A stretch of DNA of 64,000 nt from JAJRPT01 sp964465945 (lineage in GTDB: Bacteria; Bacteroidota; Ignavibacteria; Kapaibacteriales; UBA2268), in assembly GCA_964465945.1 (NCBI GenBank), contig CAYXMM010000005.1, forward strand, positions 62,001-126,000. The letters are read 5' to 3'. Of the stretch, positions 40,099 to 49,558 are shown one piece after another (the stretch's first letter is position 1; each line of letters begins with the position of its first letter). Position numbers and translations under genes: made by a program. The notes beneath the pieces were generated by a model. That model saw nothing but the letters and a program-made list of their open reading frames with translations, ran no database searches and was not told the origin of the DNA.

Positions 40099-41082
40099 AT
40101 GGATATTAAAGCATTAAACGAGTTAATTGAAAGAGAATCTGCCTTTGTAGATATGTTAATGATGGAAATTGGGAAGGTCATTGTTGGGCAGAAGTATATG
40201 GTTGAAAGATTATTAATTGGGCTTCTAACAAATGGTCATATATTACTTGAAGGATTGCCAGGTCTTGCTAAAACATTAGCAATTAATACTTTAGCAAACT
40301 CAATAGATGCTTCGTTTAGAAGAATTCAATTTACACCTGATTTACTACCTGCGGACTTGATTGGGACTTTGATTTACTCACAGGGTAAAGAAGAATTTAC
40401 TGTTAGAAAAGGTCCAATCTTCGCTAATTTCGTTTTAGCTGATGAGATTAATCGTGCCCCTGCAAAAGTTCAGTCTGCGTTACTTGAAGCAATGCAAGAA
40501 AAACAAGTTACAATAGGGGATAAAACATATAAACTCCCTGTTCCTTTTTTAGTTCTTGCAACTCAAAATCCAATTGAACAAGAAGGAACTTATCCTTTAC
40601 CAGAGGCACAAGTTGACAGGTTTATGATGAAACTTGTAATCAAATATCCATCGATTGAAGAAGAAAGAGATATTTTGAGAGCAAATTTAGGTCGTGAGTT
40701 ACCAAAAGTTTCTCAAATTCTAAAACCTGAAGACATTATTAAAGCAAGAGAAATTGTAGATCAAATTTATTTAGATGAAAAAATTGAGAAATATATTTTA
40801 GATATAATTTTTGCTACAAGAACTCCTGAAAAATATGGAATGGAGAATTTGAAAGAGTTAATTGGCTTTGGAGCGTCTCCAAGAGCAACAATTAATATTG
40901 CAAAAGGAGCAAAGGCTTATGCCTTCTTGAAAAGAAGAGGATATGTTATTCCAGAGGATATTAGAGCTGTTGCTATGGATATCCTACGTCATAGAATCGG
41001 TATTACTTATGAAGCTGAAGCAGAAAATGTAACTCAAGAAGATATTGTTTTAGAAATATTAAATAAAGTTGAAGTTCCATAG
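40099..41082 (+). CDS. MoxR-family AAA+ ATPase
   Basis: A protein of 327 residues. Walker A GLPGLAKT (52-59), Walker B VLADEINRAP (near 112-121), ATQNPIEQEGTYPLPEAQ (sensor 1) and GASPRATI (sensor 2) are the full set for MoxR. These chaperone-like ATPases act with VWA/DUF58 proteins; the DUF58 gene follows eight bases downstream. The BatA/BatB genes often found in such operons are absent; the next gene runs the other way. Confidence 0.96.
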   Translation: MDIKALNELIERESAFVDMLMMEIGKVIVGQKYMVERLLIGLLTNGHILLEGLPGLAKTLAINTLANSIDASFRRIQFTPDLLPADLIGTLIYSQGKEEFTVRKGPIFANFVLADEINRAPAKVQSALLEAMQEKQVTIGDKTYKLPVPFLVLATQNPIEQEGTYPLPEAQVDRFMMKLVIKYPSIEEERDILRANLGRELPKVSQILKPEDIIKAREIVDQIYLDEKIEKYILDIIFATRTPEKYGMENLKELIGFGASPRATINIAKGAKAYAFLKRRGYVIPEDIRAVAMDILRHRIGITYEAEAENVTQEDIVLEILNKVEVP

Positions 41083-41090
41083 GATTTAAG

Positions 41091-41966
41091 TTGGAAACTA
41101 ATGAGTTAATAAAAAAGGTAAGAAAGCTCGAAATCAAAACTCGTGGACTTTCAAAGCAAATTTTTTCTGGTGAGTATCAATCTGCTTTCAAGGGGAGAGG
41201 TATGGCATTTTCAGAAGTTCGCGAATATCAACCCGGTGATGAAATTAGAACTATTGATTGGAACGTAACTGCCAGAACTAAAACGCCTTATATCAAAGTA
41301 TTTGAAGAGGAACGCGAGCTAATTTTAATGCTTATTATTGATATTTCTGGTTCAGAAAATTTTGGAACTAAGGAAAGTCAGAAACGTGAGGTTATTACAG
41401 AACTTAGTGCAGTTCTTGCCTTTTCAGCAATTCAAAACAATGATAAAATCGGTTTGATTTTATTTTCTAATAAAGTTGAGAAATATATTCCACCTAAAAA
41501 AGGGAAATCACATGTTCTAAGAATTATTAGAGAATTAATTGAATTTAAACCCGAAAATAAAGGAACAAATATATCAGAAGCGTTGAAATACTTTAATAAT
41601 GTTACCAAAAAAAGAAGTATTGCTTTCGTTATTTCTGATTTTATTGACTCTGGTTTTGATGATTCTTTGAAAATTGCAAGTAAAAAACATGACACTATTG
41701 CAGTACAAATTTATGATGAAGCTGAGACTAAAATTCCAGATATTGGCTTAGTTAAAATTAAGAATCCTGAAACCAATGAAACTGTGCTTTTCGATACCTC
41801 TTCATCACGAAATAGAAAAGTTTATTCTGATTGGTGGGAAAATAAGTTAACTGAAATATCCAATACGTTCAAGAAGTCAAAAGTGGATTTTATAAACATT
41901 AGAACAGATGAATCTTACATTGTTCCAATGCAAAGGTTCTTCAAAAAGAGAGAAGCAAAACGATAA
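41091..41966 (+). CDS. DUF58 domain protein, MoxR partner
   Basis: TTG start at 41091; no in-frame ATG is suitably placed. The 291-residue protein has the DUF58 hallmark GRGMAFSEVREYQPGDEIRT, then IDWNVTARTKTPYIK (about 35-70), followed by a von Willebrand-like fold whose MIDAS motif is DISGSENF (near 84-91), with later T and D residues. Works with the MoxR ATPase, probably in envelope or stress functions (known association). It is convergent with the Xer gene; the stops are five bases apart. Confidence 0.92.
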   Translation: METNELIKKVRKLEIKTRGLSKQIFSGEYQSAFKGRGMAFSEVREYQPGDEIRTIDWNVTARTKTPYIKVFEEERELILMLIIDISGSENFGTKESQKREVITELSAVLAFSAIQNNDKIGLILFSNKVEKYIPPKKGKSHVLRIIRELIEFKPENKGTNISEALKYFNNVTKKRSIAFVISDFIDSGFDDSLKIASKKHDTIAVQIYDEAETKIPDIGLVKIKNPETNETVLFDTSSSRNRKVYSDWWENKLTEISNTFKKSKVDFINIRTDESYIVPMQRFFKKREAKR

Positions 41967-41971
41967 AAACA

Positions 41972-42880
41972 TTACTTTGCTCTTGGGTGAAAAAATCTAT
42001 GAACTTCAAAAATATGTTCTTTATCTAAATGTGTGTAGATTTGAGTTGTGGAAATATCCGAATGGCCGAGCAATTCTTGAACTATTCGTAAGTCTGCACC
42101 GCCTTCAATTAGATGTGTCGCAAAAGAATGACGGAAAAGGTGAGGATGAACATGTATTTCTTTTGTTAATACAGAAGATCTTTTTTGAATAATTTTCCAA
42201 ACTCCCATCCTGCTTAACTTAGAACCTTTTATGTTTAAAAACATATAGTTCTCTGATTTTTCTGGTTTGTAAAAATATGCTCGTGATTCTGAAAGATATT
42301 TTTCAAGAATAATTGCGGCTTTCTCTCCATAAGGAATTATTCGCTCTTTACTCCCTTTTCCAAAAACTCTTATATATTGTTCTTCAAAATATATATCTTT
42401 TATTTTTACATTAATTAGTTCAGAAACCCTTAAGCCACAAGAATATAATAATTCGAGCATTGCTCTATCTCGCAAGTCATACTTATCTTTTGTGTCTATA
42501 CTCTCAATTATCTGGCTTATGTCTTCGACAGTGAGAGTATCTGGTAATTCCCTTGCTTTTTTTGGTAAATCTAAATTTTCAGCAAAATTTACTTCGATTT
42601 TATTTATGCCTTGAAGATATTTATAAAACGTACGCAAGGAGGAAATATATCTTGAACGCGTAGTTGAGGAAAGACCTAAGTCAGATAACAAATTGAAATA
42701 CTCTGTTAAATCCTTAAAATTAATGTTTTTAAATTCTATATCTTTGTTCTGAAGGAACTCGGCAAATTTAATTAAGTCAAACTCATAAGATTGCTTAGTA
42801 TTTTCTGAAAGCCCTTTTTCTAATGAAATAAAATTAAGAAATGATTTTATATCTTTCTTATAATGTAAATTTAAGTTCAT
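41972..42880 (-). CDS. xerD: Xer-type site-specific tyrosine recombinase
   Basis: A protein of 302 residues, the length of XerC/XerD. Catalytic residues R151 (YSCGLRVSELI), K175 (GKGSKER), H247-x2-R250 (HPHLFRHSFATHL), H273 (LLGHSDISTTQIYTH) and Y282. XerC and XerD cannot be told apart safely by eye; the THLDKEHIFEVHR end suits XerD. It would resolve chromosome dimers at dif. Its ATG overlaps the stop of the HD gene (TAATG), placing it last in a four-gene operon. Confidence 0.88.
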   Translation of the reverse strand: MNLNLHYKKDIKSFLNFISLEKGLSENTKQSYEFDLIKFAEFLQNKDIEFKNINFKDLTEYFNLLSDLGLSSTTRSRYISSLRTFYKYLQGINKIEVNFAENLDLPKKARELPDTLTVEDISQIIESIDTKDKYDLRDRAMLELLYSCGLRVSELINVKIKDIYFEEQYIRVFGKGSKERIIPYGEKAAIILEKYLSESRAYFYKPEKSENYMFLNIKGSKLSRMGVWKIIQKRSSVLTKEIHVHPHLFRHSFATHLIEGGADLRIVQELLGHSDISTTQIYTHLDKEHIFEVHRFFHPRAK

Positions 42881-45009
42881 TATTTGTTAAATTCTTTTTT
42901 GTACTCAACACGCTCATGCGACATTCCAGAGATTTGTTTTACAAGTGTTGATTTAATAATCTTCAAGTCTTTTAAAGTAATTCCTGAATCGTCAAATTGA
43001 TTTTGATTAGACATATTTTCTATAATATTGTCTAATGTTTTTTCGATATTGCCTCTTTTATCTTTAGGTAACCGAGAAATAGCTTCAATTTGATCGCAAA
43101 TCATAATTATTGCAGATTCCTTACTTTGTGGTATTGGTCCAGGGTATATAAATTTTTCTTTTACTACATTTTCAAACCCTTCTTGAGTAACTGCCTTTTG
43201 ATAAAAGTGGTTCAAAATAGTAGTACCGTGATGTTCTTTAATTATATCAATAATTTTATCAGGTAATTTATACTTTTCTGCTATCTCTACGCCATTTATC
43301 ACATGGTCAATTATTATTTTAGCTGATGTGTAAGGAGAAATAGTGTCGTGTTTATTTATACCATCACCTAAATTTTCAGCGAAATATTCTGGATTTAACA
43401 TTTTGCCAATATCATGGTAATATGGTGCAACTTTACATATAAAAGCATCTGCGCCTATACTATTAGCACACTTTTCAGCAAGAACAGAAACAGAAATAGA
43501 ATGCTGATAAGTTCCGTTTGCTACTTCATTTAAGTGAACAAGTAATTCGTGGTTAAGGTCATCAAATTCTTCAATACTTAATACAGAAGTGAATGAAAAA
43601 ATTCTCTCTATTAAAAATAAAAGCCCAAAACTTACTAAAGGAGAAACTGCAGAACTTATGCCAGCAAACGCTGTATTTTTAATCAGTTCATCAAGTGTAA
43701 AACTACGTTCTAATCCTAAGAACAATATTGATAGAACATACCCTAAGAATATAAAAAGAATTGACTTATAAAGCTGCGAACGTTCTTTAATATTTCTAAT
43801 TGAGTATATTGAAAGGATACCTGCAAGCATCATAGTGATCCCGACTGAATAGTCGTTTCCTCTTATTCCAGCAGCCATTAGTGACATTGTAACAGTTAAA
43901 TAAAAAGCAGTTCTTATATCAAAAATTATCACAGATAACATTGAAAACGCAGGAATAAGTATAATAAATTCAGAAGGGTAATTGTAGTTTATATTTATTG
44001 AAAGGTATGAAAGTAGCCCAACAATTACTAAAAATGAACATATTATTGAAAATTTTAAATTATCATAAAACTCATCTTGCTTAAGTTTAAATATATAAAT
44101 AAGTAAGAATGAAAAAACGAGCATAAAATGCCCTACACTTCCAATATATACTAATAATTTGCTATTTTTTGATTCACGTTGGAATACTGATGATTTGTAT
44201 GATTGTAATTTTAAAAGCTGTTCATTATTTACAACATCTCCTTTTTTTATTATTGTTTCTCCAACACTAACAAATCCTACTGTTTTAGGAATAGATTTTT
44301 TAAGTATCTCAATCTCAATATCTGTTAATTGTTGGTTATAAATGTTGTTTGGTTTTAAATTAGCTATTAATTCATTTAAAATGAAATTAGAATACTTTTC
44401 ATTAATTGACTTTGTATTAAGAGTGTTAAATACGTTTTTAACCCTATCAATGTCATAAATATACTCAATTGGAATAATAGTTCGTTTTTGATTTTCTTTT
44501 GAATAAATTAAAAGATTTTTGACTTCAAACAAATCTAAATTAATATAGGCTCCATTATAAATATCTTTTAGGAAGTTGTCAACTATATTATTTATTTTTT
44601 CAACTTTACTAATTGGATCGACTTCTTTAATATTGTTTTCAAAAATATATTTATTGCTAATATTATTTAGTTTATCAGATTCTTGCTTATACACATTATT
44701 TATTTTGTCAAAAATTAGATACGAATTTAATGATATTTCATTCAAATCATTTTGATATTCATCGGGCGATCTTTTGATTGGGAATGAATAATCTGCAATC
44801 AAGTCTTCACCTGTCCAGACAAAACCTTCACTGGGAATTTCAAAACTTCCACTTGAGGAATCATTATTTATTCTTAGAATATAGAAGCTTGAACATATAA
44901 TAATTGTAACTAAAACAATTAAACTCTTAATGGCATTAGAACTACGTTCTTTTTCAATAACTACTTCTTTTTTATTATTAATATCGAATAGATTGATTTT
45001 GTTAAGCAT
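42880..45009 (-). CDS. 7TM-HD phosphohydrolase (PgpH/YqfF-like)
   Basis: A protein of 709 residues. After a short cytoplasmic start and one membrane helix (IKSLIVLVTIIICSSFYIL) comes an extracytoplasmic domain of about 250 residues (7TMR-HDED type). It is followed by six or seven membrane helices between about 285 and 465, then a cytoplasmic HD domain with HSISVSVLAEKCA, YYHDIGKM (HD near 530), IKEHHG and CDQIEAISR. PgpH homologues hydrolyse cyclic di-AMP (family knowledge); whether this host makes c-di-AMP is not shown here. It overlaps the decarboxylase gene by eight bases. Confidence 0.9.
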   Translation of the reverse strand: MLNKINLFDINNKKEVVIEKERSSNAIKSLIVLVTIIICSSFYILRINNDSSSGSFEIPSEGFVWTGEDLIADYSFPIKRSPDEYQNDLNEISLNSYLIFDKINNVYKQESDKLNNISNKYIFENNIKEVDPISKVEKINNIVDNFLKDIYNGAYINLDLFEVKNLLIYSKENQKRTIIPIEYIYDIDRVKNVFNTLNTKSINEKYSNFILNELIANLKPNNIYNQQLTDIEIEILKKSIPKTVGFVSVGETIIKKGDVVNNEQLLKLQSYKSSVFQRESKNSKLLVYIGSVGHFMLVFSFLLIYIFKLKQDEFYDNLKFSIICSFLVIVGLLSYLSININYNYPSEFIILIPAFSMLSVIIFDIRTAFYLTVTMSLMAAGIRGNDYSVGITMMLAGILSIYSIRNIKERSQLYKSILFIFLGYVLSILFLGLERSFTLDELIKNTAFAGISSAVSPLVSFGLLFLIERIFSFTSVLSIEEFDDLNHELLVHLNEVANGTYQHSISVSVLAEKCANSIGADAFICKVAPYYHDIGKMLNPEYFAENLGDGINKHDTISPYTSAKIIIDHVINGVEIAEKYKLPDKIIDIIKEHHGTTILNHFYQKAVTQEGFENVVKEKFIYPGPIPQSKESAIIMICDQIEAISRLPKDKRGNIEKTLDNIIENMSNQNQFDDSGITLKDLKIIKSTLVKQISGMSHERVEYKKEFNK

Positions 45010-46417
45010 AGATTATACTATTTTCAATTTGTTCTTTTGCCAATCTTAAATTAGCAAAAAAATTGAGATAATCATCAAAAGTTTTTTCAGGGTTAATTAT
45101 TATAAGCCGAAAAACAAGCATATTATTAACTCTTGTGTAGTTACACATAGACGTTCCGTCAAGTCTCATTTTCTCTCTTATTGCTAAATTAAACTTATCT
45201 GAATCTAAATCTTCTGCTGCTTTAACTCGGAAAAGTATATTTAGAGATTTTGGTTCAACAATAAGTTCAAGTTCATTTTGATTTTTGATATGCTCTTTAA
45301 CTTTATTAGCAGTTTCAAACAAGTAGTTTATTTGATTATTCCAACCAATATCTCCAAAATAATTCCACGCTAACCAAAGTTTCAAAACATCAACTCTTCT
45401 ACCACATTGTAAAGAAAGGCGCCCTAAATCATAATCCATTAAGTCGTGTTCGTGGAATATATAACCCGCTCGGTCAGTGGAAACAGTGTTTTCAAGTAAT
45501 CCAATATGCTTTGTGAAAAATGCACTACAAACTAAAGGAACATTCATCATCTTATGAGGGTCCCAAACAAAAGAATCAGATAATTCGCAACCATTTAAAA
45601 GTTGTTTATGTTTTTCACTTAAAAGAATACTTCCACCCCAAGCACCATCAATATGAAGCCATAAATTATGTTTTTGCGTAATTTTATAAATTTCAGATAT
45701 TGGGTCAAAAGAGCCATATTCAGTTGTTCCTGCTGTTGCAACAACAAAGAATGGTTTTTCACCGCGTTCAATTGATAGACTAACTTTTTTTTTCAAATCA
45801 CTTGGGATCATTTCGCCATTTTCATCAGAACTAACATAAATAACAGAGTCAATTCCCATTCCTAAGACATTTGCTGCTTTTTCAAAGGAATAATGAGATT
45901 TTTCATTTGCAAAAATTGTAAGTTTAGGTAAATTATAAAGTCCTTCGATTTTAATTTGAGACAGAAATTGTTGCCTTGCGCATAGAAGAGCAACAAGATT
46001 ACCATTGCTTCCACCAGTTAAAAAAGTTCCATTTCCGGAGTTATATCCAATTTTACTCATCATTTTTTGAATTAAGTCTCTTTCCATTATAGTTCCAATA
46101 GGCGAGACTTCATAAGTGTAATTTGATGCGTTCATGACTACACTCGTTAATTCACCCAAGAGTGAGGGCAGACTTGTTCCAGCAAAAAGTTGATTATGAA
46201 ACTGTTTAGAAGATGTTTTAACAGAAAATTTAATATAATTGTTTATTAGATCAATTAGTTCTTCATCAGAACTTCCGAAATCAAAATTATTCTTAAAAAT
46301 ATGTTTTAACTCTTCGGGCGACTTGTATTCAACTACCTTTCTATTTGTGTTTTCATTCTTTAGAATTTCATTTTTAAGAAGTTGAAATATTTCATCTAAA
46401 ATTTCATCTTTACGCAT
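45002..46417 (-). CDS. PLP-dependent group II amino-acid decarboxylase family protein
   Basis: A protein of 471 residues. NQLFAGTSLPSLLGELTSVV, NASNYTYEVSPIGTIMER and FLTGGSNGNLVALLCAR are the N-terminal features of the glutamate/aromatic/cysteine-sulfinate decarboxylase family. HIDGAWGGS holds the PLP-stacking Asp, and FVWDPHKMMNVP holds the Schiff-base Lys near 289. The substrate cannot be told from the sequence; glutamate, cysteine sulfinate or aspartate are possible. Overlaps of eight bases on each side show tight coupling to the channel and HD genes. Confidence 0.88.
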   Translation of the reverse strand: MRKDEILDEIFQLLKNEILKNENTNRKVVEYKSPEELKHIFKNNFDFGSSDEELIDLINNYIKFSVKTSSKQFHNQLFAGTSLPSLLGELTSVVMNASNYTYEVSPIGTIMERDLIQKMMSKIGYNSGNGTFLTGGSNGNLVALLCARQQFLSQIKIEGLYNLPKLTIFANEKSHYSFEKAANVLGMGIDSVIYVSSDENGEMIPSDLKKKVSLSIERGEKPFFVVATAGTTEYGSFDPISEIYKITQKHNLWLHIDGAWGGSILLSEKHKQLLNGCELSDSFVWDPHKMMNVPLVCSAFFTKHIGLLENTVSTDRAGYIFHEHDLMDYDLGRLSLQCGRRVDVLKLWLAWNYFGDIGWNNQINYLFETANKVKEHIKNQNELELIVEPKSLNILFRVKAAEDLDSDKFNLAIREKMRLDGTSMCNYTRVNNMLVFRLIIINPEKTFDDYLNFFANLRLAKEQIENSIIYA

Positions 46418-47933
46418 TAAAATCCTTATTTAAAAAATCATTAGATTTTATTTCTTCAATTTTAATTGATTGAGTTGGGTAAGCAAATTTAATTTCTAAT
46501 TCTTTTGCAACCCTAAAACTCTCTATGATGAATGCTTGTCTTCCTTTTAATTCATCAGTCCAATTATCTACATTAAAGAATATATACACTAAAATCTGTA
46601 TTGACGAATTAGATATATCATATATGCTAATTTCATTGTCTTTTTTTGTTGTGAGAGTACTTTTCTCTACCCAATCTTTCATTTTTATAACAAACTGCTC
46701 TGCTTTTTCAACTGGAGTTTCAAAACTTAAATTTAAAGTCGTTTTGTACCTTCTAATTTTTCTTAATCCCATATTATCGATTTTCATATCAGCTATTTTC
46801 CCATTAGGAATTGAAATTACTGAATCATAGAAAGTCCTTACTCTTGTTGAACGCACCCCTACTTCTTCTACATTTCCTTCTGAATTATCAAACATAATAT
46901 AATCGCCAATTTCAAATGGTTTATCCGTGAAGATAGTGATTGAACCAAAGAAATTCTTAACAGTTTCTTGCGCTGCCAGCGCTAATGCTAATCCACCAAT
47001 AGATGCCCCAGCAAGCAATGGGGTATAATCTATCCCAAAACTATCAACAATATAAAAACTCCCAACAACAACGACAACGATTTTAATAGTCATTCTTGCA
47101 AGTGGAATAAGTTTATCATCTGTTGTTGATTTTGTTTTAGTTGCAATTACTTCAAATATATCTGCAATAACATCGGTAACTCTATAGAAAACAATAGTTA
47201 ATAAAAAGGGATATGAAAACTTTACGAGTGAGTTTATATTTTTTGTTAATTCAATTGGAAGTTGTAAATAAACTAATAAGTAAGATAATATGAATATTGT
47301 TAAACATAGACTAAACGGACTTGATGCATGGTTAATTGGATGTAAAGGGACTTGACCACGTGTAAATCTTTTGATAAAAATCAAAACATACTTATTGACA
47401 ATTCTTTTAATAATTAAATGTAAAAAGAAACCAGTAATTAAGAATAAAACTAAACCAATGTATTTCCAAAGAGCAATTTCCAAGAAAGTAGAAGTGAAAA
47501 TTGAAGGAAGAGAGTTGATAATTCCATCTACCTTACTTGAAGAAATAGAACTATACAACTTCGGAATCAATTCAATAGTGTGTTTAGAATAATACCATTT
47601 GCCATTATACTTTTCAACATAAATATCTTTGTCATCATCAAATAAATAACAAATAGGAAGCTTGCTTGTACTGTCAATATAATCGTTATTTTTAGGTAAT
47701 TTTTCTTCTTCTACATATTTCCCTGTTGCATCTAAATATTTTTTAAGTTTAATAGCATAGTCAATTGCTTTTGCTTTATCTTTAATATAAAAACTTTCTG
47801 CAGACTTTATTGGAATATAACTTTCAACTTGAAGGAATTTTAAATGATTATAAACGGCACTATAAGGGGAGCTATTATTTGGCTCTTGACTAAAAACATT
47901 GAGACAACAAAATAAAAAGAAAAAATAATACAT
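46410..47933 (-). CDS. MscS-family mechanosensitive channel with periplasmic N-terminus
   Basis: A protein of 507 residues. A signal peptide is followed by a periplasmic domain of about 140 residues, then membrane helices (WKYIGLVLFLITGFFLHLI and more). The pore helix and MscS core are PLLAGASIGGLALALAAQET, then VKNFFGSITIFTDKPFEIGD, with the beta domain (VEEVGVRSTRVRTF) and a C-terminal alpha/beta domain. The glycine-alanine pore pattern is intact. First gene of the minus operon; it may protect the cell from osmotic shock. Confidence 0.93.
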   Translation of the reverse strand: MYYFFFLFCCLNVFSQEPNNSSPYSAVYNHLKFLQVESYIPIKSAESFYIKDKAKAIDYAIKLKKYLDATGKYVEEEKLPKNNDYIDSTSKLPICYLFDDDKDIYVEKYNGKWYYSKHTIELIPKLYSSISSSKVDGIINSLPSIFTSTFLEIALWKYIGLVLFLITGFFLHLIIKRIVNKYVLIFIKRFTRGQVPLHPINHASSPFSLCLTIFILSYLLVYLQLPIELTKNINSLVKFSYPFLLTIVFYRVTDVIADIFEVIATKTKSTTDDKLIPLARMTIKIVVVVVGSFYIVDSFGIDYTPLLAGASIGGLALALAAQETVKNFFGSITIFTDKPFEIGDYIMFDNSEGNVEEVGVRSTRVRTFYDSVISIPNGKIADMKIDNMGLRKIRRYKTTLNLSFETPVEKAEQFVIKMKDWVEKSTLTTKKDNEISIYDISNSSIQILVYIFFNVDNWTDELKGRQAFIIESFRVAKELEIKFAYPTQSIKIEEIKSNDFLNKDFNA

Positions 47934-48043
47934 TTTTTTAAAAAAAATTAAAATTCAAAGTCAAAATTAACATAAATAATTTTATTTTTGAAATATAATA
48001 TATTTTTAATTAGGATTACAATTTTAATAATAAAAAAAAGTTT

Positions 48044-48628
48044 ATGGAAGAAAAATATTTTGAGAAGTTTTTTTTATTTTTTAATTCAATTTATCAAATT
48101 GAAATAGAAATACTTCAAGAATATTATAGTCAATGGGATTTGCTTTCAATTCCACCAAAAACTATTTTAACAGAATCAGGTAATATTCAAAAGAATATGT
48201 ATTTTGTGTTAGAAGGTGTACAAAAGTCATACCAGTATTCAAGCGAAAAAGCCCAAATAGTAGAGTTTACATACTTTCCTTCTCTCTCTGGGATCCCAGA
48301 TTCTTTTGTTCTCCAGACACCATCCAAATATTTTTTAGAGACAGTATCTCAATCTTTATTACTAACAATTTCATACAATAAACATGAATCATTTATGGCA
48401 AAGTACCGTAAAATTGAAACTTTATTTAGGAAAATTACAGAACAAATATTATTTATGGTAATAGATAGACAATATGATTTGAATGCTTTAGATATGAAAT
48501 CCCGATTTGAGTCACTTATCCGAAAAAGACCAGAACTATTATACTTGGTTACAAGAAAAGATTTAGCTTCATATTTAAGGATTGACCCAACAAATTTAAG
48601 CAAATTAATTAAAACAGTTAAACTGTAA
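48044..48628 (+). CDS. Crp/Fnr-family transcription regulator
   Basis: A protein of 194 residues. The N-terminal cyclic-nucleotide-binding-like barrel (PPKTILTESGNIQKNMYFVL, then EGVQKSY) lacks the R-x-A-T phosphate cassette of cAMP-binding Crp, as is usual for Bacteroidota members. The C-terminal winged helix is TRKDLASYLRIDPTNLSKLI. A palindrome begins at its stop codon (48628-48651), followed by the hydrolase gene, so this regulator probably controls that gene and perhaps itself. Confidence 0.88.
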   Translation: MEEKYFEKFFLFFNSIYQIEIEILQEYYSQWDLLSIPPKTILTESGNIQKNMYFVLEGVQKSYQYSSEKAQIVEFTYFPSLSGIPDSFVLQTPSKYFLETVSQSLLLTISYNKHESFMAKYRKIETLFRKITEQILFMVIDRQYDLNALDMKSRFESLIRKRPELLYLVTRKDLASYLRIDPTNLSKLIKTVKL

Positions 48629-48651
48629 TATGTTGGTATAGACCAACATAT
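48628..48651. promoter_or_regulatory. Perfect palindrome, candidate operator of the Crp/Fnr-type regulator
   Basis: TATGTTGGT (48629-48637) and ACCAACATA (48642-48650) are exact inverse complements around ATAG; the outer A/T pair extends the match. No T-run follows, so it is not a terminator. It lies 56 bases before the hydrolase ATG, where Crp/Fnr operators are found. Confidence 0.6.
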
Positions 48652-48706
48652 AGAACTTATTAAATATTTAATTTTGTTTATTATTATCTAAGCAAATTAA
48701 ACTAAT

Positions 48707-49558
48707 ATGTTAAAAACTGCGTTGTACCCTTTTCAATCGAAGTATTTTAAAACTCAATTTGGCAAAATACATTATATAGATGAAGGGCAAGGGGAAGTAA
48801 TTCTTTTTGTTCACGGCACGCCTACTTGGTCGTTTTTATATAGAAATTACATAAAAAATTTATCTAAGAATTACAGATGTATTGCATTAGATAACTTTGG
48901 CTTTGGGTTATCTGACAAATTGACCGATGAGTTTTGCAATCCAGAATTTCATAACAAATTATTAACAGGGTTTATTAAAGAACTTGGTTTAAATGAAATA
49001 AATTTAGTTGTGCATGACTTTGGAGGGGTTATCGGCTTGCCTTATGCTATTGATAATATTGACAATATTAAGAAAATTGTTATTTTCAATACCTGGCTCT
49101 GGTCTAACAAAAATAATATTGATGTTATTAAAATTGACAAGATAATTAAAAGCAAATTAGGTAAGTTTTTATATTTGAATTTAAACTTTTCGCTTAAAGT
49201 GTTACTTAAGAAAGCCTTTTATAATAAATCTAAGTTAACAAATGAATTACATAAACATTATTTGCTTCCGTTTCCAAACAAGCAATCAAGAAAAGGGCTT
49301 TATGATATTGCTCTGTCTCTTAATGGTTCATCGGATTGGTATGAGTCTTACTGGGAAAAAGCCGATGTTTTGAATAAAAAGGAAATATTATTTCTGTGGG
49401 GAATGAAAGATAAATTTATCAATGAAAAATATCTTAATATTTGGCTTGAAAAAATCAAAAAACCAGTTTTACATAAATATGATTGTGGGCATTTTGTGCA
49501 AGAAGAAATGTTTGAAGAAAGTATATTAGATTTAAACAAATTTTTAGAATCAAACTAA
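48707..49558 (+). CDS. Alpha/beta hydrolase of the haloalkane dehalogenase group
   Basis: A protein of 283 residues. HGTPTWSFLYRNYI (36-49), LDNFGFGLSDK (61-71), the nucleophile-elbow VVHDFGG with D104, and a C-terminal YDCGHFVQEE histidine follow the haloalkane dehalogenase layout, whose nucleophile is Asp. The halide-holding Asn of HGN is Thr38 and the Trp after the nucleophile is Phe105, so true dehalogenase activity is uncertain; a fluoroacetate dehalogenase, epoxide hydrolase or other activity is possible. It overlaps dapF by nine bases at the 3' ends. Confidence 0.82.
   Translation: MLKTALYPFQSKYFKTQFGKIHYIDEGQGEVILFVHGTPTWSFLYRNYIKNLSKNYRCIALDNFGFGLSDKLTDEFCNPEFHNKLLTGFIKELGLNEINLVVHDFGGVIGLPYAIDNIDNIKKIVIFNTWLWSNKNNIDVIKIDKIIKSKLGKFLYLNLNFSLKVLLKKAFYNKSKLTNELHKHYLLPFPNKQSRKGLYDIALSLNGSSDWYESYWEKADVLNKKEILFLWGMKDKFINEKYLNIWLEKIKKPVLHKYDCGHFVQEEMFEESILDLNKFLESN

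Noticed and set aside
41908..42192. Plus-strand ORF of 94 codons
   Set aside because: It overlaps the end of the DUF58 gene and is antisense to the Xer catalytic domain.
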